Shown in pieces: positions 35,069 through 42,608 of a stretch of 64,000 nucleotides of DNA. The stretch is from contig NZ_JAUTWS010000031.1 of NCBI RefSeq assembly GCF_030657435.1, positions 1-64,000 of the forward strand, given 5' to 3'. Numbering within the stretch: the stretch's first letter is position 1; the number at the start of each line of letters is the position of its first letter. This DNA comes from Paracraurococcus lichenis (GTDB taxonomy: Bacteria; Pseudomonadota; Alphaproteobacteria; Acetobacterales; Acetobacteraceae). The notes under the pieces were generated by a model. That model did not search any database, was not told where the DNA came from, and was given only the letters and a program-made list of their open reading frames with translations. A program made the position numbers and the translations under genes.

Positions 35069-35340
35069 GGCTGCAGCGCGTGCTGGACCAGGAGAGGCCG
35101 GAGCTCCGCTTCCGGCTGGATGGTGAGGAGGTGACGGCGCGCCAGGGCGACACGCTGCTGACCGCCATCCTCGCCGCCGGCGCCGGCTGGCTGCGGGAGA
35201 GCGAGTTCGGCGACGGCCGCCGCGCCGGCTTCTGCCTGATGGGCGCCTGCCAGGATTGCTGGGTGACGGTGGCGGGCCTCGGCCGCTGTCGCGCCTGCGG
35301 CACGCTGGTCGCGCCCGGCATGGAGGTGCGGCGGTCATGA
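35065..35340 (+). CDS. [2Fe-2S]-binding small subunit of Hcn/opine oxidase-like dehydrogenase (HcnA-like)
   Basis: The protein has 91 residues from GTG 35065 (GTGA overlap with the SDR). It is a small plant-type-like ferredoxin domain with cysteines in GFCLMGACQDCWVTV and GRCRACG, matching the Fer2_4 family found as HcnA, the gamma subunit of proline/opine dehydrogenases, and the N-terminal part of sarcosine oxidase alpha. It overlaps the FAD/NAD gene by ATGA, which is the usual order for these complexes. Confidence 0.85.
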   Translation: MRLQRVLDQERPELRFRLDGEEVTARQGDTLLTAILAAGAGWLRESEFGDGRRAGFCLMGACQDCWVTVAGLGRCRACGTLVAPGMEVRRS

Positions 35341-36728
35341 GGGTCGCGGTGGTCGGTGCCGGCCCCGCCGGCGTGCGCGCGGTGGAGCAACTGGTGCGCG
35401 CGGGCGTCACCCCCACCTGGATCGACGAGGCGCCGGATGGCGGCGGCCGCATCTACCAGCGCCCGCCCGCCGGCTTCCGCCGCGACGCTCACGCGCTCTA
35501 TGGCTTCGAGGCGAAGCGCGCCGCGTCGCTGCACGCTGCGCTCGACGCGCTGAAGCCGCGCACGGACTGGCGGCCGGAGACGCTGGCCTGGCATATCCGG
35601 CCGCAGGCGCGGACGCTCTATGCGCTGCAGGGCGGCGTGCAGCAGGAGATCGGCTACGAGGCGCTGCTGCTCTGCACCGGCGCGATGGACCGCGTCGTCC
35701 CGCTGCCGGGCTGGACGCGGCCGGGCGTGACCACCCTGGGCGCGGCGCAGATCGCGCTGAAGGCGCAGGGCTGCGCCATCGGCCGGCGCGTCGCCTTCCT
35801 CGGCACCGGGCCGCTGCTCTGGCTGGCGGCCTACCAGTACGCCAAGGCGGGGGTGGAGGTCGCGGCGGTGCTGGACACCACGCCCTTCGCCACCAAGCTC
35901 GCCGCCGCACCGGGGCTGCTGCGCGCGCCGGCGACGCTGGCGAAGGGGCTGTACTACATCGCCAGGCTGCGGGCGCGGCGCGTGCCGGTCGCGGAAGGCG
36001 TGGTGCCGCTGGCGATGGAGGGCGATGCCGCGGGCGTCGCGGCGCTGCGCTGGCGCGATGCGGCGGGGCGGGAGCAGGTGACGGCCTGCGACGCGGTCGC
36101 CTTCGGCTGGGGGCTGAAGCCGGAGGCGCAACTGGCCGACCTCGCCGGCGTGCCCTTCGCCTTCGACCCGGTGCAGCGCAACTGGGTGCCGCAGCGCGAC
36201 CGCGCCGGCCGCACGCCGCTGCCGGGCCTCTACCTCGCCGGTGACGGCGCCGGCATCGGCGGCGCCGATGTCGCGGAGCTGGCCGGGGCGCGCGCTGCGC
36301 TCGCCCTGCTGGAGGATGCGGGGCAGGGAGTGGATGCGGCGCTGATCGCGCATCTCGACGGCGCGCTGCGGCGGCAGGCGCGGTTCCGCGCCGCGCTCGA
36401 GCGCGCCTTCCCCTTCCCCGCCGCGCTCGCCGCCGGCATGGCGGACGACACCATCCTCTGCCGCTGCGAGGCGATCACCGCCGGCGAACTGCGCGCGGCT
36501 GCGGCGGAGGAAAGCGCCATGGTCCCGGCGCCGGAGGTGAACCGCGCGAAGGCCTTCAGCCGCGTTGGCATGGGTCGCTGCCAGGGCCGTGTCTGCGGCC
36601 CGGCAGGGGCCGAGCTTCTGGCCGCCGCGCTGGGCTGCACGGTGGAGGAGGTCGGGCGGCTGCGCGGCCAGCCACCGGTCAAGCCGATCCCGATCCAGCC
36701 GAAGCGCGGGGATCGTCTCCTGGCCTGA
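35337..36728 (+). CDS. FAD/NAD(P) oxidoreductase subunit of Hcn/opine oxidase-like dehydrogenase (HcnB/OoxA-like)
   Basis: The protein has 463 residues from ATG 35337. The N-terminal VAVVGAGPAGVRAVEQLVRAG is a dinucleotide fold, a second fold lies at RVAFLGTGPLLWLAAYQYAK, and LPGLYLAGDGAGIGG is the FAD-binding C-terminal block. The last 90 residues form a BFD-like [2Fe-2S] domain with Cys in ILCRCEAIT and GRCQGRVCGPAGAELL. This is the alpha subunit type of hydrogen cyanide synthase, opine oxidase and dye-linked proline dehydrogenase. The third, DAO-type subunit is not adjacent; the one at 19.8 kb is a candidate. Confidence 0.88.
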   Translation: MRVAVVGAGPAGVRAVEQLVRAGVTPTWIDEAPDGGGRIYQRPPAGFRRDAHALYGFEAKRAASLHAALDALKPRTDWRPETLAWHIRPQARTLYALQGGVQQEIGYEALLLCTGAMDRVVPLPGWTRPGVTTLGAAQIALKAQGCAIGRRVAFLGTGPLLWLAAYQYAKAGVEVAAVLDTTPFATKLAAAPGLLRAPATLAKGLYYIARLRARRVPVAEGVVPLAMEGDAAGVAALRWRDAAGREQVTACDAVAFGWGLKPEAQLADLAGVPFAFDPVQRNWVPQRDRAGRTPLPGLYLAGDGAGIGGADVAELAGARAALALLEDAGQGVDAALIAHLDGALRRQARFRAALERAFPFPAALAAGMADDTILCRCEAITAGELRAAAAEESAMVPAPEVNRAKAFSRVGMGRCQGRVCGPAGAELLAAALGCTVEEVGRLRGQPPVKPIPIQPKRGDRLLA

Positions 36729-36777
36729 TGGCCTGGGAGGCAAGCGGTCCAACCTGAACCATCGTATTGCACGGGTC

Positions 36778-36807
36778 ATACCGGCCAGCAAAAATGCTGA
36801 CCGGTAT
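36778..36807. terminator. Hairpin between convergent genes
   Basis: The arms ATACCGGCCAGCA (36778-36790) and TGCTGACCGGTAT (36795-36807) pair with one mismatch around an AAAA loop. The hairpin lies between the end of the 26-kb plus-strand run and the minus-strand cassette, touching the stop codon of the minus-strand gene. There is no long T run, so it is terminator-like rather than a textbook intrinsic terminator, and it could serve both strands. Confidence 0.6.
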
Positions 36808-37445
36808 CAGTGATCGACATCGCTCCGAAACTGTTGGCCGACGTCGTGGAGATCCGCGGCCTGGCATAGCGCTCTCCGTAGGGAGGCCTGCAGCGCTACC
36901 TGGGCCTCACGTGCCCACCGTGCCTCGGCAAGCCACGCGGCCAGAAGCGGATGGCCGAGCAGCTCACTGTCGTTCGGCGCGCCGCAGCGCCGCAGCGCCG
37001 CCGCGATGCGCTCGCGTGCCGCGGCGATGCCCAGCCTCTCTCCGGCTGCGCCCGCGGCCTCGGCGGCCCGCACCTCGACAGACCGCCAATGGCGCATCCA
37101 GGCCTCAATGGAATGGCGGTGGTGCCGGCGGGCAGATCCGCCGGAGGCGGGCGTGCCTCCGGCGGCGGAGGGACCCGAGGAAGGCCCCCTGACCCGCGCG
37201 CAAGACGATTGCGCCAGCGCCGAGACCTGGCCGAAGCTGCGGCAGATCCGCGCATGGTCGGCGGGCAGCAGCGTGTCGCCGGCGGCCGCCAGCCGCGCGG
37301 TCAGCGCCTGGTAGGCCTCGGCCCGTGCCGCCGGGTCGGCGATGCCGAGCAGGCGGTCGGCCTCGGCGCGGCTCGCCTCCTCCCAGTTCCGCTCCGCCGC
37401 GGCGCGGAGGCGGCGCAGATCCTGCCGGCGCAGCGGCATGGCCAT
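36807..37445 (-). CDS. Hypothetical helical protein of the STAS/ATPase cassette
   Basis: The protein has 212 residues from ATG 37445, with GGAGGAGG-type ribosome site 8-13 bases upstream; a second ATG lies two codons later. It is rich in Ala, Arg and Glu, predicted mostly helical in two halves (about 1-85 and 115-212) joined by a low-complexity Gly/Ser/Pro linker around GPSSGPSAAGGTPASGG. There is no signal, membrane segment or known motif. It is the last gene of a three-gene unit after a STAS-like protein and a P-loop ATPase, 29 bases downstream of the latter. Function unknown; it may be an adaptor for the ATPase. Confidence 0.6.
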   Translation of the reverse strand: MAMPLRRQDLRRLRAAAERNWEEASRAEADRLLGIADPAARAEAYQALTARLAAAGDTLLPADHARICRSFGQVSALAQSSCARVRGPSSGPSAAGGTPASGGSARRHHRHSIEAWMRHWRSVEVRAAEAAGAAGERLGIAAARERIAAALRRCGAPNDSELLGHPLLAAWLAEARWAREAQVALQASLRRALCQAADLHDVGQQFRSDVDH

Positions 37446-37474
37446 GGAGCGGGCCTCCTCCGCACTGCAGGGCC

Positions 37475-38266
37475 TCAGGCGGCCTCGGGCACGGCCCCGT
37501 AGACGGGATCGAACATGCGGGTGCCCTCGTCGAGGAAGGCGATCAGCCGGCGCTGCGCCCGCACCGCCTCCAGCCGCGATAGGCCGCACTCCCGCTCCCA
37601 CCAGGCGACCGGCCGCGCCGCCGCCTCGTCCAGTCGCAGGTGGCGGTCCACTACATGCGGCAGGCCGGGGGACATGCAGGCCGGCATGCGCAGCACCGCG
37701 GCCAAGCCGTGCGCCGCCATCATGCCGCGCACCGCGGGCGCGTCCGAGGCGAGCGGGAATTGTGCGTCGCGCTCGTTGATCACGATGCAGCGGCGGGATT
37801 CCGGCACCGCCTGCGCCACGTAGCTCAGCGCCTGGTTCACGCTCTGCACCGCATGCCCGTCGCCGGTGGTGACACCAAAAAAGATCAGCGGCGCACCCTC
37901 GCCGAAGGGGCCGTCCTCGCCGTACTCGTTCAGCCACAGGGCGAAGGTGCGGGTCAGGTTGGCGCCGATGTCGAGGACGACATCCCCCTTCGCCGACATG
38001 CAGATCTCGCCGATCTGGTCCCACATCCGGTAGATCAGACTCGGGTTGCGCTCCAGGTCCACCAGCTTGTCCTGGGCGATGCGGAAGAGCCGCACCGCCT
38101 CCTCGCCGTAGATCTGCGCCAGGCGGGGATCGGACTCCACCTCGATGATGGCCGGCAGCCGGCCATGCTCCAGCAGGTGGCGGCTGATGCGCAGCTCGGC
38201 GGCCTTGGACTTGCCGACGCCGCCGCGGTCGGAGCCGAAGGCGGCGGTTTCTGGCCGATCAGGCAT
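37475..38266 (-). CDS. ParA/MobD-like P-loop ATPase with altered Walker A
   Basis: The protein has 263 residues from ATG 38266, which has GAGGAGG in the end of the upstream gene and overlaps its stop by 8 bases. The N-terminus has SDRGGVGKSKAAELR, which matches the deviant Walker A motif (KGGxGKS/T) of the ParA/MinD/MobD group except that the signature Lys is replaced by Arg. GDVVLDIGANLTR is a likely Walker B. There is no DNA-binding helix-turn-helix. Proteins of this type act in plasmid mobilisation, partitioning or positioning of large assemblies. Here it is flanked by a STAS-like and a helical protein rather than parB, so I do not call it a partition gene. Confidence 0.7.
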   Translation of the reverse strand: MPDRPETAAFGSDRGGVGKSKAAELRISRHLLEHGRLPAIIEVESDPRLAQIYGEEAVRLFRIAQDKLVDLERNPSLIYRMWDQIGEICMSAKGDVVLDIGANLTRTFALWLNEYGEDGPFGEGAPLIFFGVTTGDGHAVQSVNQALSYVAQAVPESRRCIVINERDAQFPLASDAPAVRGMMAAHGLAAVLRMPACMSPGLPHVVDRHLRLDEAAARPVAWWERECGLSRLEAVRAQRRLIAFLDEGTRMFDPVYGAVPEAA

Positions 38267-38777
38267 GGGTGTCCTCCTCGACAAGCCGCCGGTCTGCGGG
38301 GCCCAGATGGATGGGAGATGGATCCTGCAGCGGGCGCCGACGGCGCGACTGCACCCGGCGCCGTAGCTCCGCGGAAGCCGCGGGCCCGGCCCCGGGGGCG
38401 GATGCTTCAGGGGCTTCGGCGACGGAGTTGCGCGTTGCCTCGGCGGCGGCCGGGGCCGGCTCCGCCATCGGGGCCTCGGGAAGGACCTCGGTCGGCAGAG
38501 CGGTGGCCGAAAGGAGGGACGCCGGAATTTCGCCATCCTCTGGCGTGGCCTCGGCCTGCAGGCCGAGTTGGGCCCAGAAGGGATCCGCCGGCGCCGCGGC
38601 GATGCGGGGCCGGAAGGCGAGCAACGCCTGCAGCACCGCCGTGTGCATGTGGTCGCATCCCGACAGGTCGAGTCCAGGAGAGGTGGTCTCGCGGAGCCAG
38701 GCGGCCAGGGGCTCCGCCTCTTCCGCGGCACAGGTGCCCTCGAGGATCGCCAGCCGGCCGGTGAAGCGCATAGGCAT
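38259..38777 (-). CDS. STAS-like domain protein
   Basis: The protein has 172 residues from ATG 38777 (ATG 38771 also possible; upstream in-frame ATGs at 38840 and 38858 lack ribosome sites and would add an unusual basic leader). Residues 1-70 read like a STAS fold: FTGRLAILEGTCAAEEAEPL, then LDLSGCDHMHTAVLQALLA, where the D-L-S-x-C segment precedes the helix as in anti-sigma antagonists. The rest (about 85-172) is a low-complexity Ala/Pro/Glu tail with a basic patch RRRVQSRRRR near the end. The promoter is probably in the AT-richer stretch at 38830-38870. It is the first gene of the cassette. Confidence 0.6.
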   Translation of the reverse strand: MPMRFTGRLAILEGTCAAEEAEPLAAWLRETTSPGLDLSGCDHMHTAVLQALLAFRPRIAAAPADPFWAQLGLQAEATPEDGEIPASLLSATALPTEVLPEAPMAEPAPAAAEATRNSVAEAPEASAPGAGPAASAELRRRVQSRRRRPLQDPSPIHLGPADRRLVEEDTHA

Positions 38778-38900
38778 CGCAAAGTTCCGCAAGGCGCGGA
38801 AGGGCACGATGAGACGGCCAGCCGCGGGTTTCGCAATCATATCGCCGATTTTTCGCATAACTGCAAGTGAGCTGGATAGGCTGGAGCGAACCGGCCCGAC

Positions 38901-39152
38901 ATGGCCGGAGGGACTGCCGCGAGACTGGGGGTCAGGCTGCGGGTCGGCACGGCGCTGACCGAGGGCACGGCCAACCTCTTGGTGAACCGCCGGATGGCCA
39001 AGTCGCAGCAGGCGAGTTGGTCCTGGCGCGGCGCCGACCGGCTGCTGCAGGTTCGCTGCGCCATTCACACTGGCACGCTCGGCGCCCGCTTCGGGCTGCG
39101 CTTCTACCCCGCCAATGACGTGCTCCCGCACACGGCCGCCGCAGCGCCCTAG
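38901..39152 (+). pseudogene. Transposase C-terminal remnant (ISKra4-like)
   Basis: The open segment ends at TAG 39152 and includes TALTEGTANLLVNRRMAKSQ, SWSWRGADRLLQVRCAIHTG and TLGARFGLRFYP. The motif RRM-x-K-x-Q-x-x-W-S-x-x-GA-x-x-LLQVR is the C-terminal signature of transposases annotated as ISKra4 type. Only about 80 codons remain and there is no N-terminal or catalytic part, so it is a dead fragment. Its presence between the STAS cassette and the ben regulator marks an old insertion or rearrangement site. Confidence 0.6.
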
Positions 39153-39434
39153 CCAGCACGCTGCTGGCCGGCCTCGAGCTCAGCCGCGAAGGCGCGCTGG
39201 AACTGGAGCAGGACGCCGCCTTTGGTCCGGTGACCATCGCCCATGTTACAAACGGGCGGGGCGACGCGGCCGCCGAGAATGTTGCTGCCTGACAATGTGC
39301 CTCCGAGAACCTACACGGACTGCGATGGCTGCGTATGGTGGTCCTCGGTCGCTCGAACTGGCCCTGTGCGTGGGTTGTCATTGAGTTTTGCCGTGCTTGC
39401 CGGACCGCCACGGACGTGAGCGGCCGCCAGTCAA

Positions 39435-40343
39435 TCAGGCGCCGAAAGTGATCCCAACCTTGCGGTACATCTCCTTCACCAGCCGCAGGATGAGGTCGAT
39501 CTCCGGCGAGGGGTCGCCGCGCCGCGTACTCATGATGATCGGAGAGATCGCGCCGGGCTCGTCGAGCGGCCGGTAGACCACGTTGTCGCGCCGCAACCGC
39601 TCGACCGAGCCGGGCACGATGCAGATGCCGGTCTCCGCCGCGACCAGCCCGAGCGCGGTCTGCAGCTCTCGCACCTCGTGCACCGCTGCCGGCTTGATGT
39701 CCCGGTCGCGGAACAGCGCCAGCACCTGGTCGGCATAGCTCGGCCGCGGCAGGCGCGGATAGACCACCAGCGTGTCGTCGGCGAGCTCCGCTAGCTTCAG
39801 GGATCCGGTGCGTGAGGACAGCTTATGCGCCAGCGGCAGGGCGACGCAGAGCTGCTCGTTGCGCAGCACCACGCGCTCGATCGCGGCATCGCTGAACGGG
39901 ATGCGGCCGAAGCCGACATCGATGCGGCCCTCCTTCAGCGCCGCCACCTGCTCGATGGTCGTCATTTCCAGCAGGGTCAGTTCCACGCCGGGGCGCGCGG
40001 CGCGGTAATGGCGGATGACCTCCGGCAGATAGCCGTAGAGCGTGGAGGCGACGAAGCCGATGCCGAGCCGCGTGCGCTCCGCCTCCCGCAGCCGCGCCAC
40101 CATGGCGCGCATCTCCTCCATGCGGTCGAGCACCTGCACAGCCTGCTCGAACAGCAGCTTGCCGGCATCCGTCAGCGACAGCGGCCGGCTGGTGCGGTCG
40201 AACAGCGGCAGGCCGCACTCCTCCTCCAACTGCTGGATGGCGCGGCTGAGCGGCGGCTGGGCGATGCGCAGCGACTCCGCCGCGCGGGTGAAGTTCCGCT
40301 CGCGCGCCACGGTGACGAAGTAGCGGAGCTGCCGCGAGTCCAG
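39435..40343 (-). CDS. LysR-type regulator of the benzoate/catechol genes (BenM/CatM/CatR-like)
   Basis: The protein has 302 residues if it starts at CTG 40343, which has a GGGAGGT site five bases upstream and gives the usual LysR beginning DSRQLRYFVTVARERNFTRAAESL. The only in-frame ATG upstream (40418) adds 25 residues and has no ribosome site. The HTH is followed by IAQPPLSRAIQQLEEECGLPLFDR and an effector domain with IGFVASTLYGYLPEVI and IDVGFGRIPFSD, as in BenM/CatM, which bind cis,cis-muconate and benzoate. It is divergent from the ben-cat operon and should activate it. A perfect ATAC-N7-GTAT site adjoins the start codon. Confidence 0.88.
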   Translation of the reverse strand: MDSRQLRYFVTVARERNFTRAAESLRIAQPPLSRAIQQLEEECGLPLFDRTSRPLSLTDAGKLLFEQAVQVLDRMEEMRAMVARLREAERTRLGIGFVASTLYGYLPEVIRHYRAARPGVELTLLEMTTIEQVAALKEGRIDVGFGRIPFSDAAIERVVLRNEQLCVALPLAHKLSSRTGSLKLAELADDTLVVYPRLPRPSYADQVLALFRDRDIKPAAVHEVRELQTALGLVAAETGICIVPGSVERLRRDNVVYRPLDEPGAISPIIMSTRRGDPSPEIDLILRLVKEMYRKVGITFGA

Positions 40344-40346
40344 ACG

Positions 40347-40361
40347 ATACCTCCCGGGTAT
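40347..40361. promoter_or_regulatory. BenM/CatM-type operator ATAC-N7-GTAT
   Basis: ATAC CTCCCGG GTAT is an exact match to the ATAC-N7-GTAT consensus bound by BenM and CatM, and also fits the general LysR T-N11-A rule. It begins four bases upstream of the likely CTG start and covers the GGGAGGT ribosome site of the regulator gene, about 145 bases upstream of the first ben operon gene. Occupancy would affect both autoregulation and ben activation. Confidence 0.7.
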
Positions 40362-40430
40362 GGTTGCGACCTTTTTAGTCTTGGATTCGAAGCAATGAAA
40401 GGTGCGACCAAGGGTCATCGGAGGAAACAG

Positions 40431-40496
40431 ATGGCTCCCAGCACATCCCACTGCGCAACGCGACGCAAGCGGCCCGCCCGCGGCCGGACCGGCTGA
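40431..40496 (+). CDS. Possible 21-residue leader peptide of the ben operon
   Basis: ATG 40431 follows a near-perfect GGAGGAAACAG ribosome site, better than that of the next gene. The frame encodes MAPSTSHCATRRKRPARGRTG and ends at TGA 40496, ten bases before the Bfd-like start, whose weak GAGG site overlaps this stop. It may be a translated leader that couples ribosomes into the operon. There is no known homologue that I recognise. Confidence 0.35.
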   Translation: MAPSTSHCATRRKRPARGRTG

Positions 40497-40506
40497 GGCG
40501 GCCGCC

Positions 40507-40692
40507 ATGTACATCTGCCTCTGCAACGGCCTGAGTGACCGGCAGCTCGGCGAAGCCATCCGCGACGGCGCCCGCCGCCCGGCCGAGGTCTACGCCGCCT
40601 GCGGCTGCCGCGCGCAATGCGGCCGCTGCGCCGGGACCATCCTCGCCATCATCCGCGGTGACAGCACCGCCCAGCAAGACCCCGAAGCCTGA
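40507..40692 (+). CDS. Bfd-like [2Fe-2S] ferredoxin (small)
   Basis: The protein has 61 residues from ATG 40507. Cysteines lie in YICLCNGLSDRQL and CGCRAQCGRCAG, the C-x-C then C-x-x-C arrangement of bacterioferritin-associated ferredoxin (BFD domain). Bfd normally reduces bacterioferritin to release iron. Here it is first in the ben operon, 11 bases before benA, so it may instead help supply iron or electrons to the Rieske dioxygenase or the catechol dioxygenase. No bacterioferritin gene is in the window. Confidence 0.8.
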   Translation: MYICLCNGLSDRQLGEAIRDGARRPAEVYAACGCRAQCGRCAGTILAIIRGDSTAQQDPEA

Positions 40693-40703
40693 GGAACGCG
40701 ACC

Positions 40704-42056
40704 ATGCTCGACAACGTCCAGACCACGATCGAGACCGCGCTGGAAGACGACGCCGCAAAGGGCGCCTTCCGCGTCGCCCGCGACATCTTCACCGATCCCG
40801 GGCTCTTCGAGCTCGAGATGAAGCATATCTTCGAGGGCAACTGGATCTACCTGGCGCATGAGAGCCAGGTGCCGAACGCCAACGACTACTTCACCACCTG
40901 GATGGGGCGGCAGCCGATCGTCATCGCCCGCAACCGCCAGGGCGAGCTGAACGCCTTCATCAATGCCTGCAGCCATCGCGGCGCCATGCTCTGCCGCCAC
41001 AGGCGCGGCAACAAGAGCACCTATACCTGCCCCTTCCATGGCTGGACCTTCAGCAACGCCGGCAAGCTGCTGAAGGTGAAGGACCCGGAGGGCGCGGGCT
41101 ATCCGGAGCAGTTCAACAAGGGCGGCAGCCACGACCTGACCAAGGTTGCGCGGTTCGAGAGCTATCGCGGCTTCCTCTTCGGCAGCCTGAATCCGGATGT
41201 GGTCCCGCTGCGCGAGCATCTGGGCCAGGCGGCGAAGATCATCGACATGATCGTGGACCAGTCGCCGGAGGGGCTGGAGGTGCTGCGCGGCTCCTCCACC
41301 TATGTCTATGACGGCAACTGGAAGCTGCAGACCGAAAACGGCGCAGACGGCTACCACGTGTCGGCCGTGCACTGGAACTACGCCGCCACGACCGGCCGCC
41401 GCAAGGAAGCGGCGCGCGAGGACACCACGCGGGCCATGAGCGCCGGCGGCTGGGCCAAGCAGGGCGGGGGCTTCTACAGCTTCGAGAACGGCCACCTGCT
41501 GCTCTGGACCAACTGGGCGAACCCGGAGGACCGGCCGAACTGGGACCGGCGCGCGGAGCTGGCGGCGCAGTTCGGCCAGGCGACTGCCGACTGGATGGTG
41601 CAGCGCAGCCGGAACCTCTGCCTCTATCCCAATGTCTACCTGATGGACCAGTTCTCCTCGCAGATCCGCACCTACCGGCCGATATCCGTGGATAAGACGG
41701 AGGTGACGATCTACTGCATCGCGCCGAAGGGCGAGGCGCCCGACGCACGGGCCCGCCGCATCCGCCAGTACGAGGATTTCTTCAACGCCTCCGGCATGGC
41801 GACGCCCGACGACCTCGAGGAATTCCGGGCGTGCCAGTTCTCCATGGGCGCGCGCGCCGCGCGCTGGAACGACCTCTCGCGCGGGGCGCAGCACTGGATC
41901 GAAGGTGCGGATGCGGCCGCCGAGGCGATCGGCCTGAGGCCACTGATGAGCGGCGTGAAGACCGAGGACGAGGGCCTCTTCGTCGTGCAGCACAGGTATT
42001 GGCAGGAAGCGATGCAGCGCGCGCTGGCCGCCGAGGCCGGCAAGTCCCAGGGCTGA
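40704..42056 (+). CDS. benA: Benzoate 1,2-dioxygenase large subunit
   Basis: A 450-residue Rieske oxygenase alpha subunit. Rieske ligands are C89, H91 (CSHRG) and C109, H112 (CPFHGW). The mononuclear iron site is D215-x2-H218-x4-H223 in NGADGYHVSAVHW. Long stretches such as FEGNWIYLAHESQVPN and IIDMIVDQSPEGLEVLRGSS are diagnostic for BenA. It converts benzoate to the cis-1,2-dihydrodiol with BenB and the reductase BenC. Anthranilate dioxygenase (AntA) is a close relative, but the following benBCD order and the benD gene favour benzoate. Confidence 0.93.
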   Translation: MLDNVQTTIETALEDDAAKGAFRVARDIFTDPGLFELEMKHIFEGNWIYLAHESQVPNANDYFTTWMGRQPIVIARNRQGELNAFINACSHRGAMLCRHRRGNKSTYTCPFHGWTFSNAGKLLKVKDPEGAGYPEQFNKGGSHDLTKVARFESYRGFLFGSLNPDVVPLREHLGQAAKIIDMIVDQSPEGLEVLRGSSTYVYDGNWKLQTENGADGYHVSAVHWNYAATTGRRKEAAREDTTRAMSAGGWAKQGGGFYSFENGHLLLWTNWANPEDRPNWDRRAELAAQFGQATADWMVQRSRNLCLYPNVYLMDQFSSQIRTYRPISVDKTEVTIYCIAPKGEAPDARARRIRQYEDFFNASGMATPDDLEEFRACQFSMGARAARWNDLSRGAQHWIEGADAAAEAIGLRPLMSGVKTEDEGLFVVQHRYWQEAMQRALAAEAGKSQG

Positions 42057-42070
42057 GGAGGAGAAAGACG

Positions 42071-42592
42071 ATGTCCACGACGATCGAAGCACCCGCCCGC
42101 GCCGCTTTCACCCGCCAGGACGCCGAAGCCTTCCTGTACCGGGAAGCCCGCGCCCTGGACGACAAGGACTGGGACGCCTGGCTCGCTTTCTACGCCGCCG
42201 ATGCCGAATTCTGGATGCCGGCCTGGGACGACGACGACCGTCTGACGGAGGACCCGCAGACCGAGATCTCGCTGATCTGGTACGGCAACCGCGGCGGGTT
42301 GGAGGATCGCGTCTTCCGCATCCGCACGGAACGCAGCAGCGCGACGAGCTTGCCGGAGCCGCGCACCAGCCACAGCATCTCCAATGTCGAGATCCTGGAG
42401 CAGGCCGGCGGCCTGGTGCGGCTGCGCTGCAACTGGGTGACCTTCAGCTACCGCTACAAGACGACGGATACCTATTTCGGCACCAGCTTCTACACCATCG
42501 ACACGACCGGCGAGCAGCCACTGATCCGGGCGAAGAAGGTAGTCCTGAAGAACGACTACATCCACCACGTCGTCGACATCTACCACGTCTGA
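42071..42592 (+). CDS. benB: Benzoate 1,2-dioxygenase small subunit
   Basis: A 173-residue beta subunit with a cystatin-like fold. Diagnostic segments are FLYREARALDDKDWDAWLAFYA, DAEFWMPAWDDDDRLTEDPQ and the C-terminal VVLKNDYIHHVVDIYHV. It is structural and supports the alpha3beta3 hexamer. It lies 14 bases after benA with a GGAGGAG site. Confidence 0.93.
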   Translation: MSTTIEAPARAAFTRQDAEAFLYREARALDDKDWDAWLAFYAADAEFWMPAWDDDDRLTEDPQTEISLIWYGNRGGLEDRVFRIRTERSSATSLPEPRTSHSISNVEILEQAGGLVRLRCNWVTFSYRYKTTDTYFGTSFYTIDTTGEQPLIRAKKVVLKNDYIHHVVDIYHV

Positions 42593-42608
42593 GCGGGAGG
42601 GGATCGAC

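Noticed and set aside
36807..38266. Plasmid partition (parA/parB) locus
   Set aside because: No parB or centromere-like repeats, and the ATPase is coupled to a STAS-like gene instead.
40344..40559. Longer LysR start (ATG 40418 or further upstream)
   Set aside because: No ribosome site, adds a non-conserved leader and would overlap the ben operator; the CTG at 40343 with GGGAGGT gives canonical length.
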